A program made the position numbers and the translations under genes. 64,000 nucleotides of DNA from Jacaranda mimosifolia (lineage: Eukaryota; Streptophyta; Magnoliopsida; Lamiales; Bignoniaceae): NCBI GenBank assembly GCA_018894105.1, contig CM032122.1:35371404-35435403 (forward strand). The letters run 5' to 3'. Positions 48,596 to 59,636 of this stretch are shown one piece after another (the stretch's first letter is position 1; each line of letters opens with the position of its first letter). Under the pieces are notes generated by a model. It was given only the letters and a program-made list of their open reading frames with translations. It did no database searches and was not told the origin of the DNA.

Positions 48596-49309
48596 ATATC
48601 AGTTTTCAGAGAAAGAGAGATTGAGAGAGAGATAAGACTTTTGCAGCAGAAGTTGAGCCTGACAAGAGAGACCAACTTCCCCATTCAAGCCTTGTGCTTC
48701 CCACAATAGACACTTAAACACATGTGCGTAAATTTTTTCATGACAGAACTGCTTCTTCTTGTGCACATATTTCTATCTATTCTTTGATGCTACAGATGGT
48801 GGTTTTTTTTACATATTACCATGTTTCTTAGTTCCCTTCTGTCTATTACTAATTGTGTTTTTTTTTTTTTTTTTTTTTTTTCAATTTTCTGTCTTTTTCC
48901 TCTCTCTAGTTCCATTTTTTTAATCTTCTGATCAATCAATGTCCTTTGTAGCTTTTTTTAGGTTATTCTATGCTAGAATCATGGGAAAATCACTAGTTTC
49001 TTTTATAGGATATGTAATCGTGAAGCTGTCCGTATATATATATATATACATATTGATTTATACGGTGAATTTTGTCTAAAGATATGTTTGCCATCTTCAA
49101 GTTCTTGCATGGATTCCTCATCGCCACTTTCTTCTCTCTTATGTTTTCTTTCAGGTTTTATAATCAGAATCAGGCTACATGATCGGGCAGGTTTCCATAA
49201 GTTTTTTTGGAAAATTAAGAATTCTTGACTGGGAAGTGGGAAAAGAGAAAGGATTAATGGAAAATTTTTACGCACGGTAGAAGATTTTTCAGACATATTG
49301 CAGAAATCC
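48596..49309 (+). promoter_or_regulatory. Probable 5' UTR region of the BEL1-like gene
   Basis: A GA-rich stretch (48608-48640, 'gagaaagagagattgagagagag') resembles a plant transcribed leader. The sequence just before the ATG (pyrimidine-rich, then TTGCAG at about 49303) looks like an acceptor, so a 5' UTR intron is likely; such introns are common in BEL1-like genes. A poly(T) tract (about 48857-48881) would fall in that intron. A 32-codon upstream ORF lies at 49084-49182. Confidence 0.45.
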
Positions 49310-52300
49310 ATGGCTATGTACTACCAGGGAAGCTCAGAAATCCAAGGTGATGCCCTTCAGACACTTTATCTCATGAACCCTAATTATGTAGGGTACTCGG
49401 ACACCCAACACCAGCTCTTCTTGAATTCCGCCGCCGCCACCACCACCACCACCACCGTGCACGCGCTCAACCCCTCCCTGTCACCGCACGCGCCGCTCCC
49501 TCAGGTCCAGCAGTTTGTGGGCATCCCACTATCTCATGATCCCAGCCGTCCATCATCAGTTCTTGGCCAGCAAGAAGATCATATCCAGGCCGCCCAGAAT
49601 TCAATCCCACGTTTCCAGTATAATATATGGGGCTTAGTTGATGAATCTGCTAATGGAAATCAAACAAACATGCCTCAGCAAACACCACAAGGGTTGTCTC
49701 TAAGCCTTTCCGCCCACCAAACAGGCCGCCTTGATAAGCCAATTCCGAGAGACCATCGAGATCATTTTCCGGTGCAATCTTCAATAGGAATGATTTCACC
49801 AAAACATTGTTCTTCTCCATCTCTCACTGCTACTGATCAGTCTAATGGAGTCAATACTATGCAAAATGTAATCATGGGTTCCAAATATCTTAAGGCTGCC
49901 CAAGAACTTCTGGATGAAGTGGCCAATGTCGGAAAAGGCAATTGGCCGCCGGAGGGTTTGAAGGATAAAGGGAAGAAAATTAAAGAGTCCCTCAGTACTA
50001 AGGCAGCCGCCGGCGGTGAAAGCGGTGAAAAAGGCGGCGGGGCCGAGCTTACAACAGCTCAAAGACAGGAGATTCAGATGAAGAAAGCTAAACTTAGTAG
50101 CATGTTAGACGAGGTAACCTTTTTTTTATCTTTCTTTCCTTTTCTTTTACATGTGAATTTTCATTTTTCTTCTGTTTGGCTTTCTTCTTAAAGTTGCTTC
50201 TTGTTTTTGGATATAAGTCGATCAAACAATTATTACCAAGGCCGACAAGTAGGGGGTTAGAGTTGGGTTTTCATTAATTCAGAATGGATTCCATAATGAA
50301 TTTTGAGTACCATCTAAAATAAGTAAATCATAAAAAATATGTCAATTTTTTCTATCTCTCGTGCCAAAAACTTTTGACTTATTATTCATTAATTATTTTG
50401 TAGAGATAAATAATACAAGTTCGTTTATTTTGTTGCCTAATTCAACTTTAGCATTTTTCTGCAAAAGTCTAAAAAATGTCGCCTTTCTCAGTGTGTGTGG
50501 CTCTCAATTTTCTTAGGCGGGTCCATATCAGTTAAGATAATACAGTAACAAATTTGACAATTTCAGTATATGAACAATTCCTAAAAAAAACCGAAAATAA
50601 TACACGTATACCGAACTTTGTACTGGCTCTGTTGAGCTCCTTTCTGGTCTGGCCCATTTCGAAGTTGGCGTATTTAAGCGGTTTGGTGGGGTTCAGGGTC
50701 CCAGAACAGTTTTTGGTCCCCCCATGAAAATTGATTGCCTGTTTGCCTTCTCTCACTGAATACAGGGCCATGTCTTGCACGTATACATGCACAAAATATT
50801 ACAAGAAAGCAAGAATTATTATTGGGCTCGATTGTTTGATTTGAATCCTAAACTTCCCTCGCCATTCTGAGTTTGCAATAATGTTTTCTCTTACTTGCTC
50901 ATAGATCAAACAAACAAAATTTATTGGGCAGAAACTCGTCCCATGTTATATGGTTCGAAGCTCTGCAAATTGTCTTTTACTTTTTTCTACCGGTAAATTC
51001 AGCAACAACTCGAAGTTGTAGCATCGAAAGATGATTTAGTATCAACTGTTTGACAACTTGCCAATTCCCCCCTCCCTCGTCTCTGGATCGAACTCTATGA
51101 GACAGAAATATGTTGTTCGAAGTTTTCCAAATTGTCTATTTCCTGCCTATAATAATTTAGAATGTTTCTTGTTAAAAAATTCTCTGAATCTATGCTTCCT
51201 AAAGCATTTTTGTCGATTAGCATGATACATGCTCTCCTTTGTTAGTTAGAGTGTGACTTAGGTCAACTAACACTAACATAGAAAAATAGAGTTCACACAA
51301 TAATTGCCACCCACTTGCCCATTTCTTTTATATGTTTAATTTTTTTTTATTTTTTTTTCTTTGAAAAATCAGGTGGAGCAAAGATACAGACAGTACCATC
51401 AGCAAATGCAAATAGTAGTGGCATCATTTGAGCAGGCAGCAGGGATTGGGTCAGCGAAATCATACACTCAGCTAGCCCTGAAGACAATCTTGAAGCAATT
51501 CCGGTGCCTGAGAGCTACAATATCTGCACAAATAAAGGCCTTAAGCAAGAGCCTGGGTGAGGAAGAAATTAGCCTAGGGGAAAAGCCGTCGGAGGCCGCC
51601 GGTTCGAGACTTAAGTTTTTGGATCATCATCTCCGGCAGCAAAGGGCATTGCACCAGCTGGGAATGATGCAAAACAATGCCTGGAGACCCCAGAGAGGCT
51701 TACCTGAAAGAGCTGTCTCCATTCTTCGGGCTTGGCTATTCGAGCACTTTCTTCACCCGTAAATAGTTTTTTCCTACATCTTGTGTGAAATGCATATGCT
51801 TCTCTGATGAGAATAGTTGAAACATTTCTGCTGATATTTAATCTCGTTGAACTGCAGGTACCCTAAGGATTCGGATAAACACACGCTGGCTAAGCAAACA
51901 GGGCTTACCAGGAGTCAGGTATCAATGATTATGATCCAGCATTTATCACTCCTAATTAAGTTAGATCCTCTATTCTAATGGAGATCTGCCTTCTATTTAA
52001 ATATGTTATGGGTAAATATTATATGTATAAAATATTCTTTTAAATAAATACTTAAATATAGATTAAGTATACCTAACGTATGTACATTTGAAATATAAAA
52101 TAGAAAATGAAACATTAATTAAAAATGAATTAAGAATTCAAAATGATTACCACCTTGCAAAAGGTAATTTAATCTAAGGACAAATTACCTAAAACCTTTG
52201 AAACTCGATCTATTTACATATAAAAAGAAAAGCTAAAAAAAATTATAATTATAACTGCCCTTTTCAACCAACAACAAGCTGTTTAAATGAAGGGAATATG

Positions 52301-53726
52301 TAAAATGTCCAAAATAATCCTGACCATGTAAATATCGAGTGACCTCTAGTCTAATGATATAAGTCTCCCATATAATATAAAACATTAGGAGTTTGAACCT
52401 TAATGAGTTCTTGATGTGAACTAATTTATAATATTTATCATATCATAAGGGTGTAATTTATAATATTTATAATATTATAAAAATCTTTGAACTAATTTAT
52501 AATATTTATTATAAATTATAATATTATTAAAATCTTTTAACTATTTATAATATAAATATTATAAAAATCATTGAACTAATTTATAATATTTATGATATCA
52601 TAGGGGTGTAATTTTAACATTAATTATATACACAATAATTAGTAATTTTAAATATTTTAAAAATTATTAACTAGATACAACTTATTATAATTTAAAATTA
52701 ATTACCATAAATTAAGTAAATGTCTACTTAAATTAGATTCTAAATAACTAAAATAAAAAATATTTTTAGAAAATGCAAATGTATTGTTTCTTGAAGGCAC
52801 TCTAATAATTTTAAATTACTTAAAATAAATTTATATATCTTTAAATATTAATTAAATTTCACAAATATTACATAATTTGTTTAAATTTATTTTTAAATAA
52901 AAAAAAAATTAGAGAATATAATTTTAATAAGTTTAAATTATACAATCAATATTCTTTTTTTCTATTTCATTTTTTATCTTGTTCTTTTAAACACTATTGC
53001 CCCTGCCACTACCACTGCCCACTGCCACATCACCAACCTAACCCTCCGACCGCCCCCTTTATTGCCCCCAAGCCATGACTGCTATGGCCGCATTTGGTCA
53101 TGGCGGCCGCTGCCACCAGCCAACTCTACCATACCATGCAAGGGCGGGTCAACAATAGGGGTGAGGTGTAAGGATGGTACAACAATCCTCAATTTCGGAG
53201 TTCCTGTGGAGATATTCAAATTCAAGTTTTTGAATTCAAAAAAAAATTTCCCATAAGGATGAAGATGGAAGTACTTTCGAAACTAATTTGGGGATGAGAA
53301 TCATGTTCCCCGCCTCATAAGATTTTCATCCCCATCAAATAATCAAAGTATTCTTGATTTTTGTGTGTGTGTATATATAATATTTTCTAACTTTTTTAAT
53401 AATTTCATCTAAATTATTAGAATCAATGAATCATAAAATTTATTTAATAAATATATAATTTAAACTTAATTTTTATTCCTACATCCTACTTTTAATTTGT
53501 TTCTTAATGTTTGAATAGGTAATTGTATGCTATTTTGGGGGATTCGTATGGATTTATGGATTGGGGATAGGGGACCAAAATTTTCCAACAGGGATCGAGG
53601 ATGGGGAAGGGAATAAATGGAGTTTGGGGACAGGGACGGGGATAGGGAATCGGAGTAACTCCCTGCACTCGCCTCGCATTGGTGCCATCCCTAGTGAGGT
53701 GGGGGTGGTCGAATTGGATGTGTGTA

Positions 53727-53774
<48 letters not shown>

Positions 53775-56167
53775 TTATATTTATATATGTGTATATACAT
53801 ATGATAATATATATGTGTATAAATTAAATATTTTTCATATATTTTTTAAAAATACATAAATATTATGAAATCTAGAACTTCTATTTTTTAAGGATCCAAC
53901 AATTGGAATAATTTATTTTAATTTTATGAAAAAGAAACCATCAAGATTATAATAATGCATTTACTAACAAAATAACTTTATCTTCATATGAAAAAAATAT
54001 AAATGAAAAATATTAAAAGAACTACTAAGGATTTTTTCGAACGGTCAACTGTTATGCTTATGTATTTTATGTAAAATAGTTTCTTAAAATGTCAAAAATA
54101 TTACAAATAGGTTTAAGAATATTTTCGTCTCAACATATTTGCTAAATAGTACTTGAGGGCATTTTTGAGCTTCTAAAATTTTTTGGTTCTGATGTTAGTA
54201 AATTTCTTAATGGCAGATCAAGTCGCTTGCAAAATGTAAGACGAGATAAATTTTAAGGGGGTATTTGTAGTTATGAAACTTTTTGAATTTTTTTTTGGGG
54301 TAAAATGTTAAACCTTAGAGAATATAGATAATTAAAAATTAATAATAGAATATCAATATACAATATTAAATTATTATTATCATAATATGAGCAATACTTT
54401 TTTATTTTGTTAGAAAAATTATTCTGAAAGGTTTAATAATATAATAAGAATCATACCAAGTAGTTAATTGAGTCAATAGTATTACCCTCACATTTTATGT
54501 GTGAAAAGAATTCGAATTCTAATAAACTGTAAATGGGCATGTATATGTAAATCAATAGTAATAAGAATTATGTATATGTTATAATTAACATTAAAATAAT
54601 TAGCATATACATAATTAGTTAGGTATAAGTTAGTGTAATCTTTTTAGCCGCAACTAGGTGAAAAGAATATTGTCTTTGACTCCATGTATGATATTTGTGT
54701 TAGTACTAAATTGTTTATATATATATATATGTATATATTATTAATTATAATATCTTGCAACTTATATACTTCTTACATCATTAACAAATTTATAAGAAAC
54801 ATAATTATAACAAAACAAATATTATTATACTTATATAATGCACGCATGCACATAATCATTTGTGAATTTAACTTTATCGCTTAAAATTTTGACATTAATA
54901 ACATTCTTATAGCATTTGTAAGATTTGTAAGAGTTTGTAAACATATAATAATGTTAAGACAAGGGCTTTACATTACAATTTATATAAGGAGAATGGGTTA
55001 AAAATCGTGGTGGTAGCTCATGTCATTTAATTTAATCAGTATTTTTTTCACTTTATAAATATGTATTAAATATATTAAATACTTTCTTAAAAAAAAAACT
55101 TATCCTAAATTATATATATACACTCGTACAAATAAAATGTAATGAAAAATAAAATATCAATTAAGATAGATGATTCAAACTGAAAAATAAAAAGTTTAAC
55201 TACTCCGAACTCCCTTCATTTCTACCAAAATTATCTTATAAAACATAGAGTTTATTTCTTTTATTTTAATTGATAAAATTATATTCTCAAAGAATAAGAA
55301 AAATATATAGAGGAGCATATTTAATTCATCCAAACAAAATTATTTGTTTCCTCCCAGCTGATTCAATGAAATACATATCAAATGCAGGTCTCTAATTGGT
55401 TCATAAACGCCCGAGTCCGGCTCTGGAAACCAATGGTCGAGGAAATGTACCTGGAAGAAATGAAGAATCAAGAGCAAATCACCTCTGGTCAGAACAAAAC
55501 AACCAAACCTGGACCCGACGATTCCAAGGAAATGGGCTCGAAGTTAGACAAGAACAGCACCACCACACCAGCTAGAATCGATAGTCAGCTCAATCCCTTC
55601 CAATCCAAACTCATGCTGAACCTGGTTCCTTCTCCTACACAGATATCAGCTTCAACAATCAGCACCAGTTCCCCGACAGGCCCCTCTCTTCAATCTCGAT
55701 CAGGCTTCGCCCAGCTCCTGGAAAATCTGCCTGAAAAGGTTCCCAAAAAGAGACGAAACAGCACCCAGGATAATTCCCCGAGCAGCATACTTTCAGTTGA
55801 CATGGAAATGAATAAAGCTGGGCAGACAAGGGAAAACTACTTATTAGCAAATATTAGTACCTCTCCAGGCCCTGGATTTGGCACTTATCAGCAACTGGCC
55901 CCGACAGGTTTCCAGGGAAATAATTTCTCGCTGAGTCTCGCACTTCCCCCTTCTGAAACTTCACAAGCTGGAGGCCACCAGCAGAACAGCTTCCTCTCCA
56001 GCTCCCGGAACTTTGAGTTCGGAACAAGAATCGGCCCGGCAACCGGACCGGCCGAAACTAATGCCGCTGCTGCTGCTTCACATCCGAATATTGGTTATGA
56101 GAATATTCTTGATTTCCAGAACAGAAAGCCCTTTCCGGCTCAGCTCTTACCTGACTTTGTGGCCTGA
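49310..56167 (+). CDS. BLH1: BEL1-like TALE homeodomain transcription factor (BLH1-like), 676 aa
   Basis: Four exons: 49310-50113, 51373-51758, 51858-51918 and 55388-56167, all joined at GT..AG with phases that fit (804, 386, 61 and 780 nt). The 61-nt third exon inside the homeobox is a hallmark of TALE genes. The start is the ATG at 49310 (CCATGGC context). Protein: 'LQTLYLMNP' N-terminus as in BLH1; ZIBEL motif LSLSLS at 129-134; SKY domain from residue 191 ([14 protein letters not shown]); BELL domain about 251-330 (spans exons 1-2); homeodomain about 372-435 with the TALE Pro-Tyr-Pro extension at 397-399 and WFINARVR from 421; second ZIBEL-like SLSLAL at 598-603. These nuclear proteins pair with KNOX partners through SKY/BELL and bind TGAC-type sites. 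No lesion seen. The subgroup (BLH1) is inferred from the N-terminus. Confidence 0.95.
49428..49457 (+). repeat. Coding GCC/ACC trinucleotide tract
   Basis: In exon 1 of the BEL1-like gene, three GCC and about seven ACC codons give an Ala-Thr run (about residues 40-49). Length variation between alleles is likely for such tracts. Confidence 0.9.
50114..51372 (+). other. BLH1-like intron 1
   Basis: 1,259 bp, donor GTAACC, acceptor ATCAG. No nested gene is supported; the longer antisense frames here have no family features. Confidence 0.85.
52335..52415 (+). repeat. tRNA-derived SINE in intron 3
   Basis: A-box TAGTCTAATGA (52347-52357, last base changed from G), then 'tataagtctcccatataatataaaacattaggagtttgaacc', with the B-box-like part at 52387-52399. 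Same family as the 28862 copy. Confidence 0.6.
53169..53693 (+). mobile_element. hAT-like element with perfect 8-bp target duplication, 525 bp
   Basis: Ends TAAGGATGGTACAA and, inverted, TAGGGATGGCACCA. GTGAGGTG flanks both sides (53161-53168 and 53694-53701). The G-rich right arm ('ggggatagggaatcgg') makes spurious ORFs. It lies in intron 3 of the homeobox gene. Confidence 0.92.
53728..53774. repeat. Compound (AT)n(GT)n microsatellite
   Basis: About ten AT units followed by about twelve GT units, intronic. Confidence 0.9.
54450..54530 (+). repeat. SINE-like relic
   Basis: 'gagtcaatagtattaccctcacattttatgtgtg' followed by 'aattcgaattc' follows the SINE layout, but the boxes are weak. Confidence 0.3.
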
Positions 56168-58060
56168 CAGATTTAAGACAAAGCCTCTCAATTTGTTATC
56201 TTATTGTTAGGGAGCTTTATTTGGATTGATCAAGATTTCAGACATCTTCGTCAAAAGGGATGACAGGTAATCCAGCTAGTACATATATATATGGAAAGAG
56301 GGAGATTTGTGCTTATATATACTCATTAGTTTAGAGGTAGAATAGAATTCAGCATAGTTCAATACTTGCATGCATATATGGAATGGAACACCTAATACAT
56401 TTTCTAAGAGAAATATATAGTTTAAATAACAGTCTAAATATGTTTATGCAAATATGGTTTGTAAGATTCATATTAAAATAGATGATTTCCTCAAAATATA
56501 GAATTTGAACTGGTTTAAATTATTTAGAGGAGTCCTAGGAGTGCTAGAACTTACGTTGTGATGCTTGCAAATGTTGTATTCTAAGTGTGCGATCTTTATG
56601 AAAAAGTTGGGTCATAGTTTTGTAAAAAGGTTTGCGGGGCTCGAAATGTCATTCCCTGAGTTTGTTGGGTTGTATTCTCAAATGGGCTTTTTCCTTCCCT
56701 CTTTCCTTAATTTTTTCCTCTAGTCTTGGATTTTAACTTAAATTAGAGTTAGTGATTTTTCTTCTTTTGAGTTTTTGTTTTTTTCTAGTCACTCTTACAC
56801 TTAGAATCAATATATCCTATGTAATTGTCTTGCATTTTTCTCTAAATTACATAGATTCTAATGGTTGCCAATAATATATTAACCTTTTTCTTTTCCTATT
56901 TATAAGAAACAAATAAAAATAGAAATAGTTCATTTTTTTATCATCTACTTGCATCTAGATTGCAGTCCAACTTCCAACCAAATTTTCTTTCTTTTTTCTT
57001 TTCTTTTTCAAGTCGAAGGCTATTTGTTGACGATAAATCATTTTATCTAGAAACAAGTAAAATTTAGGAACGACTTTCATCATCTATTTTTATTTGAATA
57101 TTTTAGTGCCTAAATTTTGATTAGAAAACTCGCGAGATATTTCTTTACAATAGTTTTGGAAAGCCATAACAACCCGTAGAGAAATTTTAATGTGGCGCGT
57201 ACGTATTTTTCCCATTAAAGCATCATTCTTAATGTTATGGATCATTTATTTGACACTTGATGGGAAAAATCAATGAATATATATTCCTTATTATTGTTAT
57301 TGTTATTCCACTTCAGAATTGAAGATAAAAACTATATGAAAGAAATAAAACAATTAAATACAAGATGATGATTAATCATCATAAACCAAAAAATAAAATA
57401 AAAAAAATGAAATAAATTAGTAATTGTAAATAGCTCAACCATAAGACCCCATTGCTGCAGATCCTTTGGAGGACATGCTCCTAGGAAACCGCCCCATTTC
57501 ACATTTTTAAAAAATTCGATAAGATAGTTATAGTTTACATTTGCTGTTTCATTTTTCAGTATTAATTATCATGACACAGGTCTCTATGTGCATAATTTTT
57601 AATTAAGTTATTGAATATTTTGAATGAACTTCAAAAATTCAAAACTACCCGTTATACAAAAAAAAATCTAAAATTTCTTATAGTAAACTAAAATAATTTC
57701 CTACATGATTGCTTAATTACAAACGCTTTTTGCCAAACACGTACAGCATGAAGTTGTCTGAACTAAAATTCTATTAATAGATAGGAACACATTCCTATCT
57801 ATCCCAGCATGGAAGTATTGAAAAAACTCATATATGTAAAAAATCTCAAGTATTTCTGATCGTGAGCTGTATAATTATCATTGTAAATTAGAGTCAAGGT
57901 TATTATAATACTTAAGTTAATTATACTGATGAAAAGTATAATGCTCAATTTTTTATATAGTATAAATAAACAAAAGCGTAACTTTAAGAATTATAATTAA
58001 CACGTACATAGAAAATAACATCAATAACATTTGACAGAATCCTAAAACTCCAGAAAATGT
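56168..58060. other. Intergenic DNA downstream of the homeobox gene
   Basis: It includes the presumed 3' UTR just after 56167. No gene recognised. Otherwise AT-rich. Confidence 0.5.
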
Positions 58061-58260
58061 TGGATGACCCTAGATTAAAGTAGACATCGGCCGCCGATTC
58101 AAAAGAATGCCCAATTGGGGCACTGAGAACGCGCCACGCCCAGCTAGCACCTAGCCGCGGCACGTCCGCTTAGCAACATCCACGTCGGTTTCCCTTGACG
58201 TGGCCGACGACTCCTTGATGATGGCGCTCTCTATGCCGCCCATCTCTCTCTTTCACAAAG
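58061..58260. promoter_or_regulatory. GC-rich island with inverted ACGT motifs
   Basis: An isolated GC-rich block. It contains CCACGTC (about 58169) and GACGTGG (about 58187) as an inverted pair, plus GCACGTCC and GGCCGAC-like words. ACGT cores are bZIP/bHLH-type sites in plants. About 1.4 kb upstream of the TPR gene; no transcript is evident next to it. Confidence 0.4.
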
Positions 58261-59568
58261 TTTAATTCAACTTCGATCATAATGTAATTTGGGCCCTATT
58301 CCTAACATCCATCTCCTTATAATCATACAATTAAAATTCGTCTAAATCCTTAAACTAATGCAACACAAAATTTTTCTAAATTTTTAGACAAACACAAGCT
58401 ACAAGATTTGTCTAAGTTTTTAAACGAATACAAGGCGACTAGCATGATGCTTCCTAAAAAGGAACTAGACAAGGAGACTTGAAGAACCTCAACTTAATTA
58501 TTCTTGCACTTAATTCAATTAATGATTTTTAATTAATTAATGACCTTATTTTAACAAGTTAAGGTAAAATAAAAATTGTTATGGGACTTTACATTATTTT
58601 CAACATGAATAAGATTTTTCAAATTTAAAATAGGAGGGCTTGATAGTATGATTAAATAAGTTCACAAGGGTAAAATGTAAAATGGATTGAAAAAAGGCTT
58701 AATAAATTAAAGAGAATAAATAAATAAAAAGGTTAAAGCCCAACTAACTAAATCCATCATGAAGGACATCAAAATATTAATGGATCGAAACCCATCAAGA
58801 AAAAAAAAAGAAAAGAAAAAGACAATAAATACTAAGTCTCAAGCAAAGCCTTCGAAAACCTTCTAAGAGTTGAGAACTCTTTGCATTGTGTTCCAAAGAA
58901 AAGAACCTCACAATTTGTTGTCAATCAAAGAAAGGATCCCGATTCTATTCCGTGTAGCATCATATTGTGTTCTAGGTTTTTATATTCTTAATATTTTTCA
59001 TTATTTTTGCATCTTTTCAGGCATTATACTATTTATCATTTTATGTAATTTATTTTAAATCATCCGTGTTGTCTTAGTTACAAACGAAGTGCCTTTGTAT
59101 TTTTTTATATTGTATTTTTGCAGATGTGATGATGTTGTAAATTCTAATTGTCTTTATTTATATTAGTACATTTTGATTTTGTTGAAACAATCTTCCATTT
59201 TGTACTATTTATTTCATTAAAAAACATGTTATGCACAAAATTGTTTTTTTTTTTGTTTGTAAAATTAGAATAATATATATAAAATATATTATTAATTATG
59301 TTTAATTTAGTTTGGGCATAGAAATACATATTAATTCATACATATAGTGGAATTCTGATCCACAATTTAAAATTTTTGAATTTTGAATTTATTTATTCAT
59401 AATATCCTATTAGGAATAATGATTTCCTGACAAATTAAAATCTAAACAAGCTTTTGAACGTTTTATTACGAATTTATGAGACAACTTATAGCATCTTTTT
59501 AAAGGGCGAAAATGGACAAAAGAAAAAGAGAAGAAAAAAATTGGAAAAGTGAAGAAACGCAAAAACAA
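58261..59568. other. AT-rich region upstream of the TPR gene
   Basis: No coding feature supported. A 62-codon frame at 58870-59058 lacks family features. Confidence 0.5.
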
Positions 59569-59569
59569 C

Positions 59570-59578
59570 TATAAAAGG
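59570..59578 (+). promoter_or_regulatory. TATA box of the TPR-like gene
   Basis: TATAAAAGG. A start site about 30 bases downstream (near 59600) would leave out the in-frame ATGs at 59586 and 59595, so translation should begin at 59637. Confidence 0.55.
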
Positions 59579-59636
59579 AAGGGGAATGAATCAAATGCCA
59601 GCTCTTTATTGTGTTCAAAATAGTGATAGAACGGTG

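Larger units (their letters stand above)
51919..55387 (+). other. BLH1-like intron 3, enlarged by insertions
   Basis: 3,469 bp, donor GTATCA, acceptor AATGCAG, placed inside the homeobox codons. It contains a SINE (52335-52415), an AT-rich repeat block (about 52430-52620), a hAT-like element (53169-53693), an AT/GT microsatellite and a SINE-like relic near 54450. Confidence 0.9.

Noticed and set aside
49298..49309. Homeobox gene start at 49298
   Set aside because: That codon is TTG; the ATG at 49310 has the proper context and gives the family-like N-terminus.
53504..53827. 98- and 88-codon frames in intron 3
   Set aside because: Translated microsatellite and the G-rich arm of the hAT-like element.
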